From positions 1-64,000 of IMG/VR virus record IMGVR_UViG_3300033143_005075: a stretch of DNA of 64,000 nt. One strand, 5' to 3'. The translations under genes were made by a program, and so were the position numbers. The stretch comes from a virus. Under the pieces are notes generated by a model. The model was not told the DNA's origin. It saw only the letters and a list, made by a program, of their open reading frames with translations, and searched no databases. Positions 1 through 6,840 of the stretch are shown here, piece by piece (position 1 is the first letter of the stretch; each line of letters opens with the position of its first letter).

Positions 1-396
1 ACAGAGAAAGCATTCTTGTCGCAGGTTACTGAGTTACGGAGAGAAAATGAACTCGATAGGAAACAAGCTCGAGCTTTGTATGACTATATCAAGGATAACA
101 TGCCCACGGAAACCAGCGGTGCACATTGGGTAGCTCATTGGATCATGGATAAACTTCGTGATTTCGCGGATAGCATAGGCAAACCGAACCTGTATGATGA
201 TTGGGAGTTCATCCTGATACAGAAGACTTGCGATAGCCACATACTTCATATATGGTATAAAGGTTGGCTACCGTTCATTCAAGAACTTTGCAAGGAGCTC
301 AAAATTGAATACAAAGAACCCTGGAGCCCAGAATGCTCCGAAATCTACAAAACCACTCCGGAAGACTTACATGTGCCTATTGAAGAAATACCGTGA
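1..396 (+). CDS. Hypothetical protein, 5' end outside the window
   Basis: The reading frame is open from the first base and ends at TGA 394-396. The only in-window start candidate is a TTG at 16 without a convincing Shine-Dalgarno site, so the gene most likely begins upstream and is truncated here. The visible product is rich in Trp, Asp and Glu (W-x-x-H-W and WEFILI segments) and ends in a Pro/Glu-rich tail. I recognise no family. The next gene starts inside its last 26 bases, which suggests translational coupling. Confidence 0.6.
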   Translation, partial: TEKAFLSQVTELRRENELDRKQARALYDYIKDNMPTETSGAHWVAHWIMDKLRDFADSIGKPNLYDDWEFILIQKTCDSHILHIWYKGWLPFIQELCKELKIEYKEPWSPECSEIYKTTPEDLHVPIEEIP

Positions 397-586
397 GGTT
401 GTCGCATCTTTTATGAACCTAAAGACCAAACTCCGTATGAAGTGGTTCTTAAAGAAGTATGACATCAAAGATTGGTGGAAAGAGCTCTGGTGCAGACATC
501 ACTGGATAATCCAGATACACTGTATCACGAAAGGGAGTTACATATTCGTATGCAAAAAGTGCCAAAAACACAGTCCAAAGATATAA
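371..586 (+). CDS. Small basic protein with Cys/His pairs
   Basis: This is a 71-residue product, very rich in Lys and Trp, with one Cys-x-x-Cys (CKKC) near the C-terminus and a C-R-H-H cluster in the middle. It could be a small zinc-ribbon protein, although only three Cys/His groups are visible. The ATG at 371 has GGAAG eight bases upstream and overlaps the previous gene by 26 bases. A later ATG at 414 is also possible. Function unknown. Confidence 0.5.
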   Translation: MCLLKKYREVVASFMNLKTKLRMKWFLKKYDIKDWWKELWCRHHWIIQIHCITKGSYIFVCKKCQKHSPKI

Positions 587-1089
587 GGTTTACTGTCAGA
601 GGCATGTTCCGTGCCGCAAAGAAACATATGGATGCACTCCGTGCCCGAGAACACAAGATAATCCAGCAGAAACTAAAGATTGCATCGGTAGTCATCTTCT
701 CCAACGATGTCATGAGATACTTCACTTGGGAATATAGTCCTCATTTTCATAACTTCACTATCAGAACAAGACGAGCACTACCAAAGTATGTCATAGATGG
801 AATCAGACCACTTGTTAGAGACTCATTCGACTTTTCATGGTACAGCAAGAACGGAAAGGTTGAGGTAAGAGCCAGCGTTATGCCAGACACAGTAGATAAC
901 AAATGGCATCTCTTGATGCACTTCTATAAGGCTAAAGATATGCATGCATTTATAGAAGAACACAAGATCAAAGTTGTTTCAACAGAACTATTACTACAGG
1001 TCAGAAACGATCTTAAAGAGCAACTACAATTCGTCGAGGACAAAGTAAAGACAATGCGAGAACTCGAAAAACGTAAGAAAAAGACTTGA
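550..1089 (+). CDS. Hypothetical basic protein
   Basis: The product has about 179 residues. The first half is Lys/Arg-rich (a helix around M-F-R-A-A-K-K-H), the middle is beta-rich and the C-terminal 40 residues look like a charged coiled coil ending in R-K-K-K-T. The start is uncertain: ATG 550 has GGGAG 12 bases upstream but overlaps the previous gene by 37 bases, and ATG 604 would avoid the overlap. No known family was recognised. The stop lies directly in front of a sigma-70-like promoter with an inverted repeat. Confidence 0.6.
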   Translation: MQKVPKTQSKDIRFTVRGMFRAAKKHMDALRAREHKIIQQKLKIASVVIFSNDVMRYFTWEYSPHFHNFTIRTRRALPKYVIDGIRPLVRDSFDFSWYSKNGKVEVRASVMPDTVDNKWHLLMHFYKAKDMHAFIEEHKIKVVSTELLLQVRNDLKEQLQFVEDKVKTMRELEKRKKKT

Positions 1090-1114
1090 CATGGTCAAGT
1101 ATCAGCTATATTAC
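1084..1114 (+). promoter_or_regulatory. Sigma-70-like promoter with perfect inverted repeat over the -35 box
   Basis: TTGACA at 1086-1091 is followed after 17 bases by TATTAC at 1109-1114 (or after 15 bases by TATATT at 1107-1112). The -35 box is embedded in a perfect inverted repeat, ACTTGAC (1084-1090), spacer ATG, GTCAAGT (1094-1100), which has the form of a repressor operator. It would drive the gene at 1138. Confidence 0.55.
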
Positions 1115-1137
1115 ATCACGATTAAAAGGAGAACACA

Positions 1138-1674
1138 ATGCCAGAAGAGAAGAAACCAGAAAAGATCATCGAGGGGCTGAAAAGACTCCGGGTCCTGGAG
1201 AAGCGCTGTCACGATACAGCTACTGACATTCAGGAGTATGCATCCGTGGTTTCTACCGAGATCCCTCGGTTCGAGACAAAAGAGAAACAGACCGCCAAAG
1301 TCGCTTCCCTTGTCCAATCTGTCGAAAGCATGGAACGTGAGATGCGCGGACTGAAGCTCCAGATTGATCGAACTAACATGTCCGTCAAAGTCACGATCCA
1401 AGGGAAAGAGTACTCTCTGGCTGATCTGCTGTACATCCGCAGGAAGACCAAGAACCTTGTATCGCTGGCGTACAACGCCCTGAACCTGCACGAAGCAGAA
1501 AGCCGCATGAGTCGTCTGAGCATGCGTGCTCGGGAGAACGAGAAAACACCCACTGCCATGGCGATGTTCAACGAGGACGACAAGCGCAAGAAACAGCGTG
1601 CGTGGCAGGACCTTCTGGACGAGATTGAATCGCGTTTGGAAGTGATAAATGCCACCACAAACATGGTCGACTAG
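1138..1674 (+). CDS. DIP1984/septicolysin-like helical protein
   Basis: This is a 178-residue, strongly charged, mostly helical protein with an AAAGGAG site before the ATG. The central segment (around residues 75-105), L-Q-I-D-R-T-N followed by G-K-E-Y-S-L-A-D-L-L and a charged helix, resembles the I-N-R-T-N ... G-x-x-L-T-x-A-L core of the DIP1984 (septicolysin-like) family. The biochemical function of that family is not established to my knowledge. Base composition is more G+C-rich than the flanking small genes, as for SSB at 12795 and DUF1257 at 15045, which may reflect high expression or recent acquisition. Confidence 0.55.
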   Translation: MPEEKKPEKIIEGLKRLRVLEKRCHDTATDIQEYASVVSTEIPRFETKEKQTAKVASLVQSVESMEREMRGLKLQIDRTNMSVKVTIQGKEYSLADLLYIRRKTKNLVSLAYNALNLHEAESRMSRLSMRARENEKTPTAMAMFNEDDKRKKQRAWQDLLDEIESRLEVINATTNMVD

Positions 1675-2047
1675 ACAAAAACTGCATCTTCTGTGATGTA
1701 AACAGAGGAAATAGAGAGCGTCCTTGACACGAACGATATCGTGATCAAACTCACTGAGGAATAGGCCTGAAACCTATATTCAGATTGGTATCGCATTAGC
1801 GATCCACGACTCAAATATAACGACTTATGACTCACGACATCACGACTCACACACTACCCAGGTGACTAAACTCGGGTTATCATGTGTCAGGACAAAAGAC
1901 TTACGACATGGTGTTCGGTGAATTCCGACACTGGAGAAATCCAGATCATGTGTAGCTACTCTCGGCATCCACACACAACTGGCTGTCATTAGAAGATGCT
2001 TTTTCTTTATGCTTTCAAGGAATATCACAAGTTAAAACAGAAACAAC
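1675..2047 (+). other. Structured non-coding region upstream of tRNA-Met
   Basis: There is no open frame of plausible coding character in this stretch. Several short hairpins can be drawn: ATAGG-CCTGAAA-CCTAT near 1762-1778, ATCGC-ATTA-GCGAT near 1788-1802, CGG-TGAATT-CCG near 1915-1927 and CTGGA-GAAA-TCCAG near 1931-1945, the last with a GNRA tetraloop. A 10-base palindrome ACGATATCGT lies at 1733-1742 just behind a TTGACA. The stretch may be a structured RNA or a regulatory region. I cannot match it to a known RNA family by eye. Confidence 0.4.
1805..1849 (+). repeat. Short iteron-like direct repeats
   Basis: CACGACTCA occurs at 1805-1813 and again at 841-849 of the same kilobase (1841-1849). 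Related copies lie between them (CGACTTA at 1821, GACTCACGAC around 1829-1838). The spacing is irregular. The group could be a protein-binding array, or simple drift of a short word. Confidence 0.35.
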
Positions 2048-2120
2048 AGCAGGGTGGAGCAGAGGTTAGCTTGAGTGGCTCATAACCACTAGGTCACTGG
2101 TTCGAATCCAGTCCCTGCTA
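2048..2120 (+). tRNA. tRNA-Met (anticodon CAT)
   Basis: The full cloverleaf can be drawn by hand. Acceptor AGCAGGG (2048-2054) pairs with CCCTGCT (2113-2119), the D-stem is GAGC/GCTT, the anticodon stem AGTGG/CCACT encloses loop CTCATAA with anticodon CAT, and the T-arm is ACTGG-TTCGAAT-CCAGT. The discriminator base is A and CCA is not encoded. Elongator Met, initiator Met and Ile (lysidine-modified CAT) cannot be told apart safely from the primary sequence. Confidence 0.9.
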
Positions 2121-2121
2121 A

Positions 2122-2229
2122 ATGGAAAAATGCGAAGCACCATCAGCTAATATACTAGTTATTGCAGTAGTGGTTATAATCATCATGCCGTTCTGTCTAT
2201 TCTTAGCACTAAAGAAGGCAATAAAATGA
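2122..2229 (+). CDS. 35-residue single-pass membrane peptide
   Basis: A short frame begins two bases after the tRNA and ends at TGA 2227-2229, sharing ATGA with the next start at 2226. The product has a charged N-terminus with Cys4, a hydrophobic segment of about 21 residues rich in Val and Ile (residues 11-30), and a K-K-x-x-K end, the pattern of a small type III-like membrane protein. No Shine-Dalgarno site is visible because the tRNA 3' end occupies that place. Translation of the following gene may be coupled to it. Confidence 0.5.
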   Translation: MEKCEAPSANILVIAVVVIIIMPFCLFLALKKAIK

Positions 2230-2426
2230 GATCAAAAGTCCTGAAAAGTAACGATGACTTATTTGATCCATACAGAGGTGACATATGCCCGATATTGACA
2301 ACATCTTCGACCCCATCCCAGGAGAACCAATCAAAGAAGTTAAAGAAGAGAAGAAGACAGAGACGAAAGAGGAAGAAGACGCACAAGAATGGTGCAAAGA
2401 AAACCGCGCAAGAATTGAGTTCCTAG
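2226..2426 (+). CDS. Small protein with N-terminal LFDP motif, overprinted tail
   Basis: This is a 66-residue frame starting at the ATGA overlap with the membrane peptide, with GAAGG ten bases upstream. The N-terminal part contains D-D-L-F-D-P, the recurring peptide motif seen in several genes here. The last 47 codons overlap the gene at 2285 in another frame and encode a stretch made almost only of Lys and Arg. Either this is a genuine overlapping gene, or only the first part is meaningful. Confidence 0.4.
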   Translation: MRSKVLKSNDDLFDPYRGDICPILTTSSTPSQENQSKKLKKRRRQRRKRKKTHKNGAKKTAQELSS

Positions 2427-2686
2427 ATAACGGAGTGAGAGTAACAACTAACACTTGTGGAATGGAACTCTGTAGTAGTGGCTTAAACCTTAAAATTGCT
2501 GTGTCAAACATCAGAGAAGTAATCGATCCATATAATAAAATTTGGTGTGAGATTATAGCTACACTTGAAAGATCTATGATTTCTAATGATGTAACAGCAC
2601 AAGGAGTTGATAAACTCCTCACAGCATTTAAGATAGCAGTAATGCCACGTATTCTAGAGTGGGAAAGGACAAAAAGAGATTCGTAA
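2285..2686 (+). CDS. Hypothetical protein with N-terminal IFDP motif
   Basis: The product has 133 residues. The N-terminus reads D-N-I-F-D-P within the first ten residues, followed by a Lys/Glu-rich disordered linker (residues 15-38) and a compact alpha/beta domain with two Cys (C-G-M-E-L-C). AGAGGTG lies before the ATG. Domain function unknown. It is one of three consecutive genes that carry the [L/I]FDP peptide near the N-terminus. Confidence 0.65.
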   Translation: MPDIDNIFDPIPGEPIKEVKEEKKTETKEEEDAQEWCKENRARIEFLDNGVRVTTNTCGMELCSSGLNLKIAVSNIREVIDPYNKIWCEIIATLERSMISNDVTAQGVDKLLTAFKIAVMPRILEWERTKRDS

Positions 2687-2692
2687 CAAACT

Positions 2693-3088
2693 ATGAGAAT
2701 AAAACATGCACAAAATGATCCAAATGGCCAATTATTTGACCCCACAAGTGACAAGAAACTGAATATCAACCATCCCCACCGAAAACGAGAGAAACAAACA
2801 ACTCTCGCAGCAGTTATAAAATGGTGTGAAAATATGCAAGTACATATTAATACATCATTTAGTAGCATGGAAAGTATGAAAATTAGAATAAGTCTTAACT
2901 CAAGATCAGTAGTTGGGCCAAATATTCTTATAGCAGGACGAAGACTAATGAAAATATTCGATGATCTTCGCAAACTAAGAGAAGCATCTACTGCATTTAT
3001 AAAAACGCTACAAAACTACGGATTAGGCGACGAAGACATTATCAACGAACTAAAAACACAAATCGATCAGCTCAAAAAGGAGGATTAA
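2693..3088 (+). CDS. Hypothetical protein with N-terminal LFDP motif
   Basis: The product has 131 residues. Residues 12-18 read N-G-Q-L-F-D-P, then a His/Lys-rich linker leads to a helical domain of about 90 residues that starts with A-A-V-I-K-W-C and ends in a charged coiled-coil-like tail. The layout (short motif, linker, small domain) is the same as in the gene at 2285, so the two may be distant paralogues, but sequence identity is not obvious. Function unknown. Confidence 0.6.
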   Translation: MRIKHAQNDPNGQLFDPTSDKKLNINHPHRKREKQTTLAAVIKWCENMQVHINTSFSSMESMKIRISLNSRSVVGPNILIAGRRLMKIFDDLRKLREASTAFIKTLQNYGLGDEDIINELKTQIDQLKKED

Positions 3089-3146
3089 TTACAATATCAG
3101 CAATGGCTCATCTGTAGCCAATATACCAAACTATGGGAGGAAACGA

Positions 3147-6100
3147 ATGACGAGTTTCAACGACCTGCACGTTGAATTCGCCACGGGAGCTTCTGCGCAA
3201 CTAAGTGTATTATTCGAAGATGGCGAAATGAAAATCGACATCACTGCGAACACCAAGCGCGGAGAGAAGAAGGCGAGAGTCGTGGCACGTGACTACGACC
3301 GAATGATCCCACCGTATTATGTAATGTTATCACCAGTATGCATCACACATGACCAAGAAGTATCCATTACACAATTTCTTAAGTACAACTGGGAAAAGAA
3401 GATGCTTCATATTCCACATGAGCATCATCGTGCTTCTACGTTCGATGGAACAGCTACCGAGAGAATACTGCAACGTGCGGTATTCAGTGATGCTGAATTA
3501 GCCAGGTTTAAACAAACCTTCGGATGGATACCAGAGAGCAGGTATCTGAACTTCAGTGAATTCAAGAAAGTTATCGCAACTACGTTACCATCGTGCTACA
3601 ATGCTGCCCGATGGCGCCTCGTAAGGAAGAATACCCTGATATACGAGAAAGTAGTCTCCAAGCTGTATCAGTTTGCATGTGAGAATATCAGTCAGGGTAT
3701 GCTTCAAAGAATAGTATCCAACGAAAACTCGCTCAGAATGGAGTATATTCCTAGCCGTCTAAAAGCTAGAGATGTAGCAGGCAAGGTTGTGCTTCCATTT
3801 GGAGCTCCAGAAAAGATTTACAATAACGAATATCTTGTCATGAGTGATACCCAACAGAGCGGAAAAGCAGGTGAGATAGTACACCTGAGTTTGGGAACCA
3901 AAATCACTAGCGATGGAGATGTCATTGCATATGGTAAGTACCCAGTAAGCTGGATCTTTGCTCACAACCCATTTCATCGACATATCTCGCCGAACAGACA
4001 AGTCGTGGCCAGATATACAACACAAGCATGTGAGTTACTCTACGATGAGCCTCCTCTCATGTTAAATCCAGAAGCAGACATGAATGATGAGCCAGAATTC
4101 CGACCCCATGGTCGAAATCTTCTGGCAGCAAGAATGGAGTATTATGGATATACTCATGAAGATGGCTGTGTCATTTCGAAAGAAGCATCTGAAGAATTCA
4201 TAACAATTGTCAAACACTATGATATCTTCAAAGCCAGAGATGCAGAATTGGCGGTACAACCTCTGCGAATCAATCCTGCAGAGATGATCCAGAAGTTCCG
4301 CTCCGCGGTGAACACTCTAGATGCATATGTAAACAGAGGACACCTCGGGAAATGCAAAGCCGGACCTATGCGATCATCTCTACAGAGAACAGCTATCGTG
4401 ACGGACATAAGAATCGAGAATGGAGACGACTCCGATGAAAACGTAAAGTATATACAAGTTGAATCGAGTTATCCCTTAAGATTATCAATCGGTGACAAAC
4501 TGGCAGATCATCATGGCAACAAGGTTATTGTGGCAAAAATCCTGCCAAGAAAAGATATGCCAAAGATAAATGATCAACCAGTAGATATCATCGTTCCACC
4601 ATATGTCGGAAAAAGGTGCTGTCCGAGTCGAATTCTTGAAGAAATGTATAGCATATATGCCCGAAAGACAACACAAGGCAAAATGCCCCTTTTGGCAAAT
4701 GACATTTCATTCAAAGATGCTACGAAGAAACTCAAAGAAGTTAAACTACCTCGAGAAGCACTAGTTGTAGACTGGACAAATGGTAGCTGGTATGAAAACG
4801 TGGGCTATGGTTGGGTTAGATACTTTCGACTTGAACAACATGCCGAATCAAAGGCTAAGGCCAGCAGGGATGTCCTAATGGACTATAGAGGAGTCGCTCC
4901 CCGCGGTAAAGGTATGTATACTCTTGCTGATGTTATGTTTAGCTTATACTCTGTTAATGCGGATGAGCTCATAAAAGAGATAGTCCTCGAAGTACGCAAA
5001 ACGCAAGCGGAAGAGGCGACAATCGATCATATGCAATGTTTCGGATTTACACTAGAAGGCGGATTTATTAAGAAATCCAGAAATGGCTTCTTGGTGCCGA
5101 AATCGCAAATGGATGGGATTGTGATCGATACAGCAATCGACCGAACAGCACTTACAGCTGAAACTGATATCGTGGAATCAGAACTACGTGAGAGAACAGT
5201 TCTAGATCCACGGCTTCTAAAGTCAAATGGCTATGTTCGAGTTCCAAAAGACATGAAGTTAATTTTAGGTGCATTCGCAAGATCGATAAATGTACCATCA
5301 TATGACCCAACCCAATTTGAGCGAAATGCACGAATGGGCCGAGATAAAGTGAAAACCGAAGATGTATATGTGTGCTCGGATGGCGAAATGTACATCAGAG
5401 TACCGAAAACGCTAAAAGCCCATATGCTCAATAATGGAAGTTTCACAGTTTCGGATGTTCAGAACGCATTGAACACATTGCTCGTATACTTCCAGAACTT
5501 CGAAAAGCACAAAGCTGGAGGATATGACAATCCATGGATAGAGCGAAGTATGATAACTCGCTCAAATCAAATGTTCAACATGGTAATGAATGGTATCGCA
5601 AAGCGTCTGTTCAGGAAGACAGGTATAATCCGAATGCTGGCATTTCCAAGAGTTATCAGAAGCTGCCATGCAGTAATATCGGGTAATCCACAACTAGACA
5701 TGACAACATGCGAGATTCCAATTCGGCTATTTAAGAAATGGTGTGCATCTGCCGATTTCCGAAAATCCTATATGATTCCGGAAGATGACTGGATGGACCT
5801 AACAACAGGATCCATTAATTCTATCCTGAAACGCCAAAAGGCAAGATGCCTAATCAGCCGAAATCCGGCACATCAGGTAAACAACGTAGCAGGCATGAGA
5901 ATGCTAGTATGGAAGGGAAACACAATTCGCTTCAATCCAGCATTAGTTACTGTTTTCGATGGTGACTTTGATGGCGATACAATGATTGCATATGCTCCAT
6001 TAGGAGCAAAGGCAAAAGCAGACTTGAGCAAAATCTGGATCGCCAAGTATTTCAACATGCTTTCTTGTTCCAAAGCCTTAAAGGGGCTCAAAATCTCTCC

Positions 6101-6773
6101 CCGCGAAAATCTCATGAAGCGGAAAGTAGACTTTCGGTTTTCAATGTCCACTGGTACCAGCGAAAACTGGAGAGATATCCGCGACAGATATAGCAAAGAG
6201 AAAAATGCTGACTTCAACAGGTATATGAAGGGAAGAGTCAGCATTGAGCACATAGTTAAAGGTCAGGCAGCTGCAGCAGCCGAGTTCAGATTTATGAAAG
6301 AAGGTGCTGCAAATGCCGGTAACATTGGTAATATCATGCGAAATATCATGGTGCAAGATCATGGTAGAGTAGGGATTACATATGCAAATGATCTCTACCA
6401 TTCACTCGCACAGCCTGCTCTAAACAGTAAGAATAGTGAAGGGCAAAAGGCTACTCTAGATATAGTAACAAATATGCTAAGGTCACTGGAAGCAGTCCCA
6501 AGACAGGAACTGCAGGACGAGCTCTCAAAGCTCGTGCGCCTGCCAGAGACCGCGCAGAAGGTGGTCGAAAGCATGTTTAAAGGTGGTAAGTGGCAGTCCG
6601 GCGTCAGCGTAATATGCGCAAGGACAACACCAGTTGCTCATTCCATAATGAGCGGAGGAGTTATAAGTCTCCATCGAGCAGCGGCTCAAGGTGATGACGG
6701 GAGCATTGTAAGTCTCTTCCTTCAAATGGCTTCAAGAAGCAACACAATGGTGATGTCGGATACGTCGAAGTAA
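3147..6773 (+). CDS. Single-chain RNA polymerase with fused beta-type and beta'-type catalytic barrels
   Basis: A DNA-directed RNA polymerase of 1208 residues, translated from an ATG behind GGGAGG. A beta-like part comes first: G-Y-T-H-E-D-G (about residue 335) resembles the beta motif GYNFEDS. Residues 449-459 read G-D-K-L-A-D-H-H-G-N-K, keeping both catalytic-site lysines of the beta GDKxxxRHGNKG element (E. coli K1065 and K1073), and are followed by D-M-P and P-V-D-I. A beta'-like part follows in the same chain: R-N-P-A-H, then F-N-P-A-L-V ahead of D-G-D-F-D-G-D at 938-944, the metal-binding NADFDGD loop with Asp940, 942 and 944. Near residues 1050-1105 lies a helical region that could be the bridge helix and trigger loop. 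Bacterial beta plus beta' exceeds 2700 residues, so the accessory domains are largely missing. The architecture is closest to the two-barrel single-chain phage enzymes (YonO, crAss-like phages). A terminator follows directly. Confidence 0.9.
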   Translation: MTSFNDLHVEFATGASAQLSVLFEDGEMKIDITANTKRGEKKARVVARDYDRMIPPYYVMLSPVCITHDQEVSITQFLKYNWEKKMLHIPHEHHRASTFDGTATERILQRAVFSDAELARFKQTFGWIPESRYLNFSEFKKVIATTLPSCYNAARWRLVRKNTLIYEKVVSKLYQFACENISQGMLQRIVSNENSLRMEYIPSRLKARDVAGKVVLPFGAPEKIYNNEYLVMSDTQQSGKAGEIVHLSLGTKITSDGDVIAYGKYPVSWIFAHNPFHRHISPNRQVVARYTTQACELLYDEPPLMLNPEADMNDEPEFRPHGRNLLAARMEYYGYTHEDGCVISKEASEEFITIVKHYDIFKARDAELAVQPLRINPAEMIQKFRSAVNTLDAYVNRGHLGKCKAGPMRSSLQRTAIVTDIRIENGDDSDENVKYIQVESSYPLRLSIGDKLADHHGNKVIVAKILPRKDMPKINDQPVDIIVPPYVGKRCCPSRILEEMYSIYARKTTQGKMPLLANDISFKDATKKLKEVKLPREALVVDWTNGSWYENVGYGWVRYFRLEQHAESKAKASRDVLMDYRGVAPRGKGMYTLADVMFSLYSVNADELIKEIVLEVRKTQAEEATIDHMQCFGFTLEGGFIKKSRNGFLVPKSQMDGIVIDTAIDRTALTAETDIVESELRERTVLDPRLLKSNGYVRVPKDMKLILGAFARSINVPSYDPTQFERNARMGRDKVKTEDVYVCSDGEMYIRVPKTLKAHMLNNGSFTVSDVQNALNTLLVYFQNFEKHKAGGYDNPWIERSMITRSNQMFNMVMNGIAKRLFRKTGIIRMLAFPRVIRSCHAVISGNPQLDMTTCEIPIRLFKKWCASADFRKSYMIPEDDWMDLTTGSINSILKRQKARCLISRNPAHQVNNVAGMRMLVWKGNTIRFNPALVTVFDGDFDGDTMIAYAPLGAKAKADLSKIWIAKYFNMLSCSKALKGLKISPRENLMKRKVDFRFSMSTGTSENWRDIRDRYSKEKNADFNRYMKGRVSIEHIVKGQAAAAAEFRFMKEGAANAGNIGNIMRNIMVQDHGRVGITYANDLYHSLAQPALNSKNSEGQKATLDIVTNMLRSLEAVPRQELQDELSKLVRLPETAQKVVESMFKGGKWQSGVSVICARTTPVAHSIMSGGVISLHRAAAQGDDGSIVSLFLQMASRSNTMVMSDTSK

Positions 6774-6786
6774 CTGACACAGTGGA

Positions 6787-6826
6787 GGACACGAATGGTC
6801 AATGTATCATTCGTGTCCCCCTTTTT
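6787..6826 (+). terminator. Strong intrinsic terminator after the RNA polymerase gene
   Basis: An 11-bp perfect stem, GGACACGAATG (6787-6797) with CATTCGTGTCC (6808-6818), encloses a 10-base loop and is followed by CCCTTTTT. It separates the polymerase gene from the Clp-like gene. Confidence 0.9.
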
Positions 6827-6840
6827 ACAAAGGAGAAAAC

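Noticed and set aside
1724-1752. TTGACA at 1724-1729 as a promoter
   Set aside because: No acceptable -10 box at 15 to 19 bases. Only the palindrome ACGATATCGT follows.
6802-6840. Upstream start of the Clp-like gene
   Set aside because: The extra codons lie in the stem-loop and T-run of the terminator. ATG 6841 follows AAAGGAG.
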